Assembly (NCBI GenBank): GCA_023664445.1
Contig: JAMPFN010000020.1
Location: 1-35,123 of the forward strand
From: Clostridium sp.
GTDB lineage: Bacteria; Bacillota; Clostridia; Oscillospirales; Ruminococcaceae
Length of the DNA stretch: 35,123 nucleotides
Direction of reading: 5' to 3'
Shown: positions 16,679-24,790 of the stretch, one piece after another
Layout: every line of letters starts with the position of its first letter
Numbering within the stretch: position 1 is the first letter of the stretch
Notes under the pieces: model-generated
What the model was told of the DNA's origin: nothing
The model's input: the letters and a program-made list of their open reading frames with translations, nothing else
Database searches by the model: none
Translations under genes and position numbers: made by a program

Positions 16679-18301
16679 ATGGTAAGATCATTATATTCAG
16701 GCGTTGCAGGTATGACAACACACCAGACAAAAATGGACGTAATCGGTAACAACATCTCAAACGTAAGCACTTATGGCTATAAGTCATCGAGAGCTGCGTT
16801 CAAGGACGTTTACTATCAGACAAATAACACAGCTATGTCTGCAACACCTACAAGCGGCGGTACAAATCCGACACAGATCGGTTACGGCGCAAAGCTCGGA
16901 AGCGTTGACGTTAACCACTCACAGTCTGTTATGTCAAACACAGGATATACTCTCGACGTTGCTATCGCAGGCGAGGGCTATCTTCAGGTCATGGACGCTG
17001 ACGGAAACATTTTCTACACAAAGGCAGGTATGCTCGATATAGACGCAGAGGGAAATCTCGTTGATATCAACGGTTATTTCGTACTCGGCGTATCAGGACA
17101 GCCGACAGGTCAGAATCCGGGTTCAAACAGGATCAAGGTTTCTCTTCCTTACGAATCGGCAGCGGCGGCTAAGGCAGAGGATACTATCAATGATATCGGA
17201 TATACTGTAGAAGCTGAGAATCAGAATGCAGACGGAAACGTAAACATCGTTTTTCAAACAAGCACTAATATGCCTTTCGGTCAGAGAATGTCCGCTTCTA
17301 TAACAAGCGCATCTATTATAGTAACAGTTAATTCAAACGAATATTTTACCGATATGGCAGATTTCAACGCGGAAATGAATCTTGCTATCACATCTGCAAA
17401 CGGCGGTGTAAGACATAAGGCAGGCGACTTTACTATCTCATCGACTGTTCCCGACTCTGATCTTTTCGCCGATCCCGATGATCCTACCAAGACAAAGCCG
17501 CTTACAGGCGCAGAGATCGTAGAGCCTGATTTTGGCGTAAATACCGGTTCTGTAACATTTTCAAACGATCTTAAAACATATTTTGGAGTTAAATCGGTTG
17601 GAGATGAATTTGAAGGCTGGACTGGTAATGAGACGTTTGCTCTCAATATGTCTGCTACCGATCCGAACGGACAGACGGCTGTAAGTTTCACGATCGGAGA
17701 TTATGTAGGCTACGTTCCGCTCACTAATATGAAGGCGGGAAGCGTTCTGATGAAAAATACCGCGGCAGGCGCTTCATCAGCAGATTCATTTGTTATGACA
17801 TATCCGAATCTCGGAACGCTTAGCTTACCTACCGGTATCAGCATGGACGTTACAAGCGTTGCAAGCGAACCTTCAAGAAACCTCGGTCTTGCAAATGCGA
17901 ATTTCCTTCTCAAGGGTGGTACGGAAGGCGGCGAACAGACTGTTGCCGATCTTACAGGTATCTCGATCAACGACAAGGGCGTACTCATTGCAGAGCATCC
18001 TACGCTCGGTTCTCTCGAACTTGGAAGAATCGACCTTGCAACATTCGCAAACCCTGCCGGTCTTAGTCAGGTAGGCGATACATATTTCGCAGAGTCACGT
18101 AACTCCGGCGAGCCGATCATTGCAGTTGCAGGTACTGAGGGAACAGGCGATATCCTCGGCGGTACGCTTGAAACTTCAAACACAGACCTCGCTCACGAAA
18201 TGGCAGATATGATCGTAACACAGAGAGGCTTCCAGGCTTGCTCAAGAATGATCACGGTATCAGACTCGATGCTTGAAGAGCTTATCAACCTCAAGAGATA
18301 A
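16679..18301 (+). CDS. flgE: flagellar hook protein FlgE
   Basis: This 540-residue protein is the hook subunit, built in about 120 copies by the flagellar export system. The N-terminus SLYSGVAGMTTHQTKMDVIGNNISNVSTYGYKSSRAAF is the rod/hook signature, and the C-terminus MADMIVTQRGFQACSRMITVSDSMLEELINLKR is the matching coiled coil. At 540 residues it is longer than many hook proteins (about 260-400), the extra being in the outward-facing middle. Codon use differs from its neighbours: ACA, ATC and CTC are favoured, as in the flagellin gene here, which fits high expression. It has a strong AGGAGG site and a 105-base leader with hairpins. Confidence 0.97.
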   Translation: MVRSLYSGVAGMTTHQTKMDVIGNNISNVSTYGYKSSRAAFKDVYYQTNNTAMSATPTSGGTNPTQIGYGAKLGSVDVNHSQSVMSNTGYTLDVAIAGEGYLQVMDADGNIFYTKAGMLDIDAEGNLVDINGYFVLGVSGQPTGQNPGSNRIKVSLPYESAAAAKAEDTINDIGYTVEAENQNADGNVNIVFQTSTNMPFGQRMSASITSASIIVTVNSNEYFTDMADFNAEMNLAITSANGGVRHKAGDFTISSTVPDSDLFADPDDPTKTKPLTGAEIVEPDFGVNTGSVTFSNDLKTYFGVKSVGDEFEGWTGNETFALNMSATDPNGQTAVSFTIGDYVGYVPLTNMKAGSVLMKNTAAGASSADSFVMTYPNLGTLSLPTGISMDVTSVASEPSRNLGLANANFLLKGGTEGGEQTVADLTGISINDKGVLIAEHPTLGSLELGRIDLATFANPAGLSQVGDTYFAESRNSGEPIIAVAGTEGTGDILGGTLETSNTDLAHEMADMIVTQRGFQACSRMITVSDSMLEELINLKR

Positions 18302-18313
18302 TTGATTTTTTGC

Positions 18314-18352
18314 TTTACATTCCGGGCGGCTTGTGACTGCTCGGAATGTAAA
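18314..18352 (+). other. intercistronic hairpin after flgE
   Basis: TTTACATTCCG (18314-18324) and CGGAATGTAAA (18342-18352) form a perfect 11-bp stem over a 17-nt loop, 12 bases after the flgE stop. No U-run follows. It could protect the 3' end of the abundant flgE message or reduce read-through into flbD. Confidence 0.5.
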
Positions 18353-18391
18353 CAACGTTTAAGGAGAAGCGCTTGAATGCGCATTTGAAAT

Positions 18392-18586
18392 ATGATCGTT
18401 TTAACAAAATTAAGGGGTCAGAAGTTCGCGCTGAACTATAATCTGATCGAAACAATTCAGGAAAATCCCGATACAACAATAAAGCTTTCAAATGGGAATG
18501 TTTATATTGTTGAAGAATCGTTGGAAACGATTTTGGATTTGATAATAATGTATGAGGAAAAAAAAGTCCGAGTTTCTCATATTTGA
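18392..18586 (+). CDS. flbD: FlbD/SwrD family flagellar protein
   Basis: This 64-residue protein begins MIVLTKLRGQKFALNYNLIETIQENPDTTIKL and carries SLETILDLI, matching the FlbD family encoded after flgE in Gram-positive bacteria. In Bacillus its homolog SwrD raises motor power by supporting stator function, and here it is directly followed by motA and motB. The only good ribosome site, AAGGAG (18361-18366), lies 25 bases upstream. It is ideally placed for a three-codon ORF (ATG 18377, stop 18386-18388) ending three bases before the flbD ATG, suggesting coupled re-initiation. Confidence 0.93.
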   Translation: MIVLTKLRGQKFALNYNLIETIQENPDTTIKLSNGNVYIVEESLETILDLIIMYEEKKVRVSHI

Positions 18587-18623
18587 TATATTAGCTCAAT
18601 TTTAAGAGAGGAATGTGCAAGTT

Positions 18624-19433
18624 ATGGATATTTTGTCAATCCTTGGATTGGTATTTGGTTTGGGATTTATTTTTTATTCTATTATTATGGGAGACGGTTT
18701 TACCGACATAGATCTGAAGCAGTTCGGTCAGTTTGTTGATCCGCCGTCGATCATGATAGTTTTGGGCGGTACTATTGCTGCGCTTATGGTTTCGTTTCCG
18801 CTCAAGTCGTTTGCTAAGATACCAAAACATCTGAAAGTTATATTTGCCCCGAAAAAATATAACCCTCAGGAATACATAGAACAGATAGTATTTTTTGCAA
18901 AAGAGGCAAGAATCAACGGACTTCTTGCGTTGGAAGATAAGCTTTCGGAAACCAAGGACAAGTTTCTGAAGAACTCTATACTTCTTGTAGTCGACTCGGT
19001 TGAACCTGAAAAGGTTCGCGCGCTTCTGAACAAAGAGCTCGATTATCTTGACGATCGTCATTCGCAGGATATGGCGTTCTATGCAAAGGCATCGGACTAT
19101 GCTCCGGGCTTTGGTATGATAGGTACGCTTATCGGTCTTATCAATCTTCTTGCAAACCTTGAGGATACGGCGGCGCTTACCGCAAATATGGCGGTTGCGT
19201 TGGTTACCACGTTCTACGGTTCACTTTTGTCAAACCTTATCTTCAAGCCGATCGCAAGTAAGCTTAAGGTCAGACACGAGGAAGAGTATCTCTGTAAAAT
19301 GATAATAAGCGAGGGCGTTCAGGCAATTCAGGACGGCGATAACCCGAACTTTATTCAGGAAAAGCTTACAAGACTTCTTCCGTCGTATTCTCTTAAGGGT
19401 GAACTTAAGGACGCAAACAACGGTAATAAGTAG
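18624..19433 (+). CDS. motA: flagellar motor stator protein MotA
   Basis: This 269-residue membrane protein forms, with MotB, the ion channel that drives rotation. It has four transmembrane stretches: two near the N-terminus (ILSILGLVFGLGFIFYSII; PSIMIVLGGTIAALMVSF) and two around PGFGMIGTLIGLINLLA (from about residue 161) and VALVTTFYGSLLSNLIF. The large cytoplasmic loop between them contacts FliG. The ATG at 18624 is preferred because GAGAGGAA (18606-18613) is well spaced to it; the GTG at 18615 is too close. It ends in a cytoplasmic tail rich in charged residues. Confidence 0.96.
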   Translation: MDILSILGLVFGLGFIFYSIIMGDGFTDIDLKQFGQFVDPPSIMIVLGGTIAALMVSFPLKSFAKIPKHLKVIFAPKKYNPQEYIEQIVFFAKEARINGLLALEDKLSETKDKFLKNSILLVVDSVEPEKVRALLNKELDYLDDRHSQDMAFYAKASDYAPGFGMIGTLIGLINLLANLEDTAALTANMAVALVTTFYGSLLSNLIFKPIASKLKVRHEEEYLCKMIISEGVQAIQDGDNPNFIQEKLTRLLPSYSLKGELKDANNGNK

Positions 19434-19441
19434 GAATTATG

Positions 19442-19468
19442 GTAAACGACAATTTATTTGCCGTTTAC
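19442..19468 (+). other. intercistronic hairpin between motA and motB
   Basis: GTAAACG (19442-19448) pairs with CGTTTAC (19462-19468), and the stem continues for three more pairs after one mismatch. It may set the relative output of motA and motB. It has no U-run and is not a terminator. Confidence 0.4.
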
Positions 19469-19506
19469 TGTGATTTGTAAAAATCTGAAAAAAGGAGGAA
19501 ACTGCT

Positions 19507-20403
19507 ATGGCAAGAAAGCGTGAAGAAGAATCGGGCGGCAATTGGATGGACACCTATGGCGATATGGTAACTCTTTTGTTTACCTTTTTCGTTATGCTTT
19601 ATAGTATGTCGTCCGTAAACGAGGATAAATGGGCGATGCTCGTGCGTGCGTTCAATATTCACGGCGACGAAGTTGTTGACCAGATCGTATTCGCTCATTC
19701 TCAGCCCGACGGTTCGGAGCCTTTTGAAAATGACGCGGACGCAAATAATTTAGGCGATCCGGCTGAAAAACCCGTAAATTCCGAGCTTGACCAGCTTTTT
19801 GTAAATATTCAGCAGTACGTTGAAAATCATCAAATGGAAGAAAGCATAAGCATTAGTCTCGGCGATCTTGGCGAGGAGTCGGGAGAGGAAGATGAAAGCT
19901 CGAAAAGCTCGAGCGTTGACGCTTACACACAGACAGGCGAAGCTCCGAAAAATATTTATATCCAATTTAAAAATGACGTATTGTTTATGCCGGACGAGGC
20001 GGTTATAAGAGATGAGGCAAAGGAAGTTATCGGCTTTCTTGGAAAGTGTCTGAAAGACGTTGAACCTGAAATTGCCATGATCATCATAAAGGGACATACG
20101 GCGGAAGCTCCGGCGTCGGTAGTTGACTCGCGTTTGCTTTCGACCGACAGAGCGGCTACTATTTCAAACGTATTTGAAAATCAATATAAAATACCTTCTA
20201 CAAAGCTTTATCCTATCGGGCTCTCGGGAGATTACCCTATAGCGCCGAACGATACGGAAGAGGGAAGAAGTCAGAACAGACGTGTAGAGCTTGTTATTAT
20301 CAGTAATCAAAGCGATCTTGCCAAAAGCGGTGAACTTCTGAAAATTCTCGGCGCATCGTTTGAAGCTTCTTCCGGCAGCATAAAGGATATTGCAGGAGAT
20401 TAA
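19507..20403 (+). CDS. motB: flagellar motor stator protein MotB
   Basis: This 298-residue protein anchors the stator to peptidoglycan and carries the ion-binding residue. A single transmembrane helix begins at WMDTYGDMVTLLFTFFVMLYSMSS; D19 in YGDM is the ion-carrying aspartate of the family. An acidic linker precedes the OmpA-like peptidoglycan-binding domain (from IYIQFKNDVLFMPDEA, through GHTAEAP and DSRLLSTDRAATI, to EGRSQNRRVELVII). It follows motA by 73 bases. The stator pair looks fully functional. Confidence 0.96.
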   Translation: MARKREEESGGNWMDTYGDMVTLLFTFFVMLYSMSSVNEDKWAMLVRAFNIHGDEVVDQIVFAHSQPDGSEPFENDADANNLGDPAEKPVNSELDQLFVNIQQYVENHQMEESISISLGDLGEESGEEDESSKSSSVDAYTQTGEAPKNIYIQFKNDVLFMPDEAVIRDEAKEVIGFLGKCLKDVEPEIAMIIIKGHTAEAPASVVDSRLLSTDRAATISNVFENQYKIPSTKLYPIGLSGDYPIAPNDTEEGRSQNRRVELVIISNQSDLAKSGELLKILGASFEASSGSIKDIAGD

Positions 20404-20425
20404 TTTTTAAGCGTGGGAGTTGCAG

Positions 20426-21421
20426 ATGAGTAGTAAGAAAAACGATCGCAATCCAGAAAGTTATAATTTTCCCAAAGCTGAAAAACCGAAAAAAGACAGA
20501 AAAATAAGGGAATACGATTTTAAAAAACCCAAAAAGTTTACAAAAGAACATCTGAGAGGTCTTAATACGGTAAATGAAAATATTATAAGAATATTTTCCT
20601 CAAATATATCAAGTATGTTGAGAACGTTCTGCGAGATCGAAATGAATAATATGGAAGAATGCAGATACATGGAATATCTTAACACACTTCCGGATAAAAC
20701 CTTTATAGGCTTGTTAAATGCGGAAATATCTGAAACGATGTCGGACGAAAATATTATAATGATGCATTTTCCGACAACGATAAATTTTTTTCTGATAGAT
20801 ATTCTGCTTGGCGGAGATGGTCATGGTTATGATTTTAAAAGGGGATTTACTGAAATCGAAATTGCGATCTTAGATAATTTCTATAAAAAAATGGCGAACA
20901 ATTTTTCAGAAGCCTGGAAAAGTCTTGTTGATGTTAATTGCACTCTTGTCAGCAACGAGACAAATCCAAAGCTTGCACAGTTTGTATCGCTTGATGATTC
21001 TGTTATAGTACTGTCATTTCAGATGAAAATAAGTAATATTGTTGATACGTTCAGCTTTTGTATTCCTTCCATGAATCTTGACTCGATACTTCGTGCCGCG
21101 ATGTTCAAGCATGTTAAAAGTAATAAGCAGGAAGATGAAAAGGAAAATATGAGGCGTGAAGCGCTTTCAAATTCACTTAATGAGTCGGCAATGGAACTTA
21201 CAGCGATTCTCGATACTGTAATGCTCGATGTACACGATATAGTGAATCTTGCGGTTTCGGACGTGATACCGCTCAGCAAAAAAATTGATGACAATATTAT
21301 AATAACGGTTGAGGGCGAACCTAAATTCAGTGCAAAGCTTGGGGACAGAAGAATTAAAAAATCCGTTAAAATATGTGATATTGCGACCTCGGCTGAAATT
21401 AACGAATTCAATAATCTATGA
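20426..21421 (+). CDS. fliM: flagellar motor switch protein FliM lacking the CheY-docking peptide
   Basis: This 331-residue C-ring protein has the core start REYDFKKPKKFTKEHLRGL, the middle-domain LLGGDGHGYDF (the GGxG contact motif to FliG) and a C-terminal SpoA/FliN-like domain (VISDVIPLSKKIDDNIIITVEGEPKFSAKLGDR). The conserved N-terminal LSQ-x-EIDALL peptide that binds phosphorylated CheY is absent: the first ~27 residues are a lysine-rich, unrelated sequence. It cannot be recovered by an earlier start, because an in-frame stop lies at 20408-20410. Start is the ATG at 20426 with GGGAG upstream. It follows motB directly; no fliL lies between. It overlaps the next frame by four bases if fliY starts at 21418. 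Confidence 0.95.
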   Translation: MSSKKNDRNPESYNFPKAEKPKKDRKIREYDFKKPKKFTKEHLRGLNTVNENIIRIFSSNISSMLRTFCEIEMNNMEECRYMEYLNTLPDKTFIGLLNAEISETMSDENIIMMHFPTTINFFLIDILLGGDGHGYDFKRGFTEIEIAILDNFYKKMANNFSEAWKSLVDVNCTLVSNETNPKLAQFVSLDDSVIVLSFQMKISNIVDTFSFCIPSMNLDSILRAAMFKHVKSNKQEDEKENMRREALSNSLNESAMELTAILDTVMLDVHDIVNLAVSDVIPLSKKIDDNIIITVEGEPKFSAKLGDRRIKKSVKICDIATSAEINEFNNL

Positions 21422-21441
21422 GTTCCGAAGGGAGAATATGT

Positions 21442-22467
21442 ATGAAAAATAATGTTGGAATAGATGATTCGGTGATTGAAGGATTTGAAGAATTTTTAGA
21501 TATAGGTCTTAGCTCTTCAGCTGACATTTTTTCAAAGCTGCTTAATGCCGGCGTTACGTTTGAAGCAGACGAGATCATATCCGAAAAGGCAGCAGGGCTT
21601 ACCTCCTTTGGAACTGAGCCCGGCGTTGTTATATCGCTTAATATAAGCGGCGCGCTTACCGGTAAGGCTGCTGTTGTGATAGAAAATGTCTATGCGAAAA
21701 AGATCGTCAACATACTTATGAATATGGAAGATGACGGCAGTGAAGCCGATATAGACGAAATGTCGATGGGCACTGTAAAGGAACTTGTCGGACAAATGGC
21801 GGCGGCGTTTGCCGATTCCGTAACAGACTTTTTCGGATCAAGTGTGAAAATTACCGCGGATAATATATATGATCTTTCCGAAGAATGCGAGGAGATCGCA
21901 GATATATTCGGATGCCCGAATGACTCAAATGTTTACAGCGTGGTTTCCGATTTTGATATTGCGGATCACTTTAGCGGAAAATTCAATATAGAACTTGACG
22001 TCGATACATTTAATTTTACAGCAAGCAGGCTCAGCATGACTTCCGGAGGAGGCGGATTCGCGGATTTCGGCGGAAATATGGGCGTAAATGCGGCTGTTGA
22101 CAGGAGATCGGGAAGACCTGTTTCAGTTGTGAAAAATTCCATAAACGTTCAGTCCGCTCAATTTCCGAATTTCTCAAATCAGGACAGCTTAGGCGGTATA
22201 TCGCTTCTTCAGGGAAATATGGATCTTCTCATGGACGTGCCGCTTAACGTTACTATAGAGATCGGCAAAACGCGAAAGAAAATGCGCGATATAATGGAAT
22301 TTTCACAGGGAACAGTCATTGACCTCGAAAAGCAGGCGGGCGCGCCCGTCGATATCGTAGTTAACGGTCAGCTGATCGCAAGAGGAGATGTTGTTGTTAT
22401 AGATGATAATTTCGCTGTAAGAATAACAGAGATCGTCGGAAACAGTAATTTTGTTTCAAAAGAATAA
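21442..22467 (+). CDS. fliY: FliY-type switch protein with degenerate CheC-like domain
   Basis: This 341-residue C-ring protein has a CheC/FliM-middle-like domain at residues about 10-195 and a FliN domain at about 259-335 (LLMDVPLNVTIEIGKTRKK, then GAPVDIVVNGQLIARGDVVVIDDNFAVRI). FliY of Bacillus dephosphorylates CheY-P with two E-x-x-N sites. Here the aligned sites read E17-F-L-D20 and E114-L-V-G117, so both asparagines are gone. The N-terminal EIDALL-type CheY-binding peptide is also absent. The ATG at 21442 follows GAAGGGAG; the ATG at 21418 overlapping fliM is an alternative. The FliN part looks intact, so C-ring assembly should be kept. Confidence 0.93.
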   Translation: MKNNVGIDDSVIEGFEEFLDIGLSSSADIFSKLLNAGVTFEADEIISEKAAGLTSFGTEPGVVISLNISGALTGKAAVVIENVYAKKIVNILMNMEDDGSEADIDEMSMGTVKELVGQMAAAFADSVTDFFGSSVKITADNIYDLSEECEEIADIFGCPNDSNVYSVVSDFDIADHFSGKFNIELDVDTFNFTASRLSMTSGGGGFADFGGNMGVNAAVDRRSGRPVSVVKNSINVQSAQFPNFSNQDSLGGISLLQGNMDLLMDVPLNVTIEIGKTRKKMRDIMEFSQGTVIDLEKQAGAPVDIVVNGQLIARGDVVVIDDNFAVRITEIVGNSNFVSKE

Positions 22468-22487
22468 TATGTAACCGGAGAATTATT

Positions 22488-22892
22488 GTGAATGATTCAT
22501 TGATAAGTCAGGTAGGAGTGATTTTTGCTACCATTTTGGGGATAGCCTTTATACTTTATCTGGCATATATTTCTACAAAGCTGATTGGTAAAAGATATTC
22601 TTTAAGATCCGGCGGCGGAAAAAAACTGAAAATAATCGACAGCGTTTCTGTCGGAAAGGGAGAAAATATTATTATAGTCAGGGCAGGAAAAAAGACGTTT
22701 CTTGTGGGCGTCGCTTCGGCTAATGTTTCCCTTTTAAGCGAACTGGACAGTGAAGATTTTCCGGATAACGAGAATACTCCCGAATCGGAGATGAGTTTTA
22801 AAACGGCTTTTAAGGCTGTTCTCGAAAAGAATTTGGGTAAAAAGGTAAAAAACAGTAAGGAGAATGAAAATGGCGGCAGTCAAACAAAATAA
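22488..22892 (+). CDS. fliO: flagellar export gate accessory protein FliO
   Basis: This 134-residue protein has one transmembrane helix (about 9-30, VGVIFATILGIAFILYLAYIS) followed by the FliO domain KLKIIDSVSVGKGENIIIVRAGKKTFLVGVA. FliO assists assembly of the FliP core of the export gate. It starts at a GTG, seven bases after CGGAG (22476-22480). It overlaps the start of fliP. The usual Gram-positive slot for cheY, between fliY and fliO, is only 20 bases here. Confidence 0.88.
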   Translation: MNDSLISQVGVIFATILGIAFILYLAYISTKLIGKRYSLRSGGGKKLKIIDSVSVGKGENIIIVRAGKKTFLVGVASANVSLLSELDSEDFPDNENTPESEMSFKTAFKAVLEKNLGKKVKNSKENENGGSQTK

Positions 22893-23688
22893 AGCTGCAA
22901 AAAAGAAAATTCTTAAATATGTTATCAGTTTTGTTGTATGTCTTGCAGTCGTTATTCTTTCGGTTGCGGTTCTTTCAACTGCGGCGTCGGCGGCGTCATC
23001 GGTAACGCTCGATATAAGCTCGGGCGAGGCAGAGGAAAATTCAAGCATTCTCGATATACTTTTTCTGCTTGCATTTTTAGCGCTTATACCGTCTTTCCTG
23101 TTGATGATGACGTCTTTTATAAGACTTGTCATTTCGCTTTCGTTTCTGCGAAACGCCATAGGAACGCAGTCGTCACCTCCAAACCAGGTCATAGTAGGAC
23201 TTTCATTATTTTTGACATTGTTTATTATGTTTCCCGTTTTCAGGGAGATAAAGCATGAGGCTTACGACCCGTATACTGCGGGAGAAATAAATATAGAGGA
23301 AGCTTTAAAAGAAGGCTCAAAACCGCTGAAAACTTTCATGCTCAAGCAGGTTTATGAAAAGGATCTCGATATGTTTATGAGTCTTGCCGATAATCGCGGC
23401 GTGATAGATGCCTCCGAATATACAAGCCGTGACGATCTTACGAATCTTAGTCTTTTTGTAGTAGTTCCGGCTTTTGTTACAAGCGAACTGAAAAGAGCGT
23501 TTATTATCGGATTTTTGCTTTACATACCGTTTTTGCTTATAGATATTATAGTTTCAAGTACGCTTATGTCTATGGGTATGGTAATGCTTCCGCCGACGAC
23601 TATCGCGCTGCCGTTCAAGCTGATGCTTTTTATAGTAGTCGACGGTTGGAATCTGTTGTTTGAGTCGCTTATTGTTAGTTTCAGATAG
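22870..23688 (+). CDS. fliP: flagellar biosynthetic protein FliP
   Basis: This 272-residue core subunit of the flagellar export gate has a basic start and cleavable-type signal segment (hydrophobic run ending TAASAASS). The FliP body follows: LIPSFLLMMTSFIRLVISLSFLRNAIGTQSSPPNQVIVGLSLFLTLFIM, later FVTSELKRAFIIGFLLYIPFLLIDIIVSSTLMSMGMVMLPPTTIALPFKLMLFI, all family signatures. The ATG at 22870 is preferred, seven bases after AAGGAG (22857-22862); the ATG at 22864 is too close. It overlaps fliO by 23 bases. Confidence 0.96.
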   Translation: MAAVKQNKAAKKKILKYVISFVVCLAVVILSVAVLSTAASAASSVTLDISSGEAEENSSILDILFLLAFLALIPSFLLMMTSFIRLVISLSFLRNAIGTQSSPPNQVIVGLSLFLTLFIMFPVFREIKHEAYDPYTAGEINIEEALKEGSKPLKTFMLKQVYEKDLDMFMSLADNRGVIDASEYTSRDDLTNLSLFVVVPAFVTSELKRAFIIGFLLYIPFLLIDIIVSSTLMSMGMVMLPPTTIALPFKLMLFIVVDGWNLLFESLIVSFR

Positions 23689-23699
23689 GAGTGTGAAAT

Positions 23700-23963
23700 A
23701 TGGATCAGGGAGAAGTTCTTCAGATATTTCGTTCCGCAATGTATGTCGCGGTAAAATTAGCCGCGCCTTTGCTGATCGTAAGTATTTTAATAGGTCTTGT
23801 GATCGCGATATTTCAGGCGGCAACTCAGATCCACGAGCAAACGCTCACATTTGTTCCGAAGGTATTGGTGCTTGGGCTTATGCTTTTGGTACTGGGGTCG
23901 TGGATGATGACGACAATATCGGAATTTTTTAATCAGATATTTGATCTGATAGCCGGAATCTGA
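23700..23963 (+). CDS. fliQ: flagellar biosynthetic protein FliQ
   Basis: This 87-residue protein has two transmembrane helices and the family motif LIVSILIGLVIAIFQAATQIHEQTLTFVPKVL. Four copies pack around FliP-FliR in the export gate. It lies 11 bases after fliP and 10 bases before fliR, with TAGGAG just upstream of the ATG. Length is standard (87-89). Confidence 0.96.
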   Translation: MDQGEVLQIFRSAMYVAVKLAAPLLIVSILIGLVIAIFQAATQIHEQTLTFVPKVLVLGLMLLVLGSWMMTTISEFFNQIFDLIAGI

Positions 23964-23973
23964 GGACAGAGCC

Positions 23974-24756
23974 TTGGGTGAGCTTAGTTTAATAATTACA
24001 AATATTGATCTTTATATTCTTGTATTTGCCAGAGTTGCGGGCGTTGTTATTTTTAATCCGCTGCTTTCAAGGAATACGATACCGTCAACAGTACGTACTG
24101 TTATAGCCTTTGCGGTAACAATACTTATAACTCCTATGCTAGCGGTACCCGAAAATTATGATTCGGGAGCGTTTGATTTTATCCTTTGTTTTATAAAGGA
24201 GATCTTTATAGGCGTTCTTTTGGGATATGTTTTCAATATTTTCTATTATATGCTTATGACAGCCGGCGATATACTGGACATGTCTTTAGGATTTGCAATG
24301 GCAAAAATGTTTGATCCGGCAACGAATATCCAGTCTGCATTTATTGCAAATATGCTGAATCTGCTGTTTATTTTATATTTTTTCGCAACGAACAGTCATC
24401 TGACGCTTATACAAATAGCTGTTCAGTCTTATAACCTTATCGATATCGGCGCGGAGAGTATATCGGTTCTTTCGGCTGCTGAATTTGCTGTGGGACTTTT
24501 TGCGAGCGCCTTTGGTCTTGCGATAAAGCTTGCGCTGCCGTTTATTGCCGTTCAGTTTACTTTGGAAGTTTCAATGGGTATTCTGATGAAGCTGATACCG
24601 CAGATACATATTTTTATAATTGAATTTCCGATAAAGATACTTCTTTCGATTATAATGCTGTTTATATTGGCAAATCCGATATCTGTATTTATAGATAACT
24701 ACATAATTATTATGTTTGATAATGTAAACGAGGCTCTTCATGCGGCGGCGGGATAA
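23974..24756 (+). CDS. fliR: flagellar biosynthetic protein FliR
   Basis: This 260-residue polytopic membrane protein is the single-copy subunit closing the FliP-FliQ-FliR gate. Motifs include FARVAGVVIFNPLLSRNTIPSTVR, FIKEIFIGVLLGYVFNIFYYMLMTAGDILDMSLGFAM and LALPFIAVQFTLEVSMGILMKLIPQIHIFIIEFPIKI. It starts at a TTG eight bases after a GAGGA ribosome site. It has the expected hydrophobic profile and normal length. Confidence 0.95.
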   Translation: MGELSLIITNIDLYILVFARVAGVVIFNPLLSRNTIPSTVRTVIAFAVTILITPMLAVPENYDSGAFDFILCFIKEIFIGVLLGYVFNIFYYMLMTAGDILDMSLGFAMAKMFDPATNIQSAFIANMLNLLFILYFFATNSHLTLIQIAVQSYNLIDIGAESISVLSAAEFAVGLFASAFGLAIKLALPFIAVQFTLEVSMGILMKLIPQIHIFIIEFPIKILLSIIMLFILANPISVFIDNYIIIMFDNVNEALHAAAG

Positions 24757-24790
24757 TACGCCGCAAACGGTTAATAAGGGGGGATGATGT

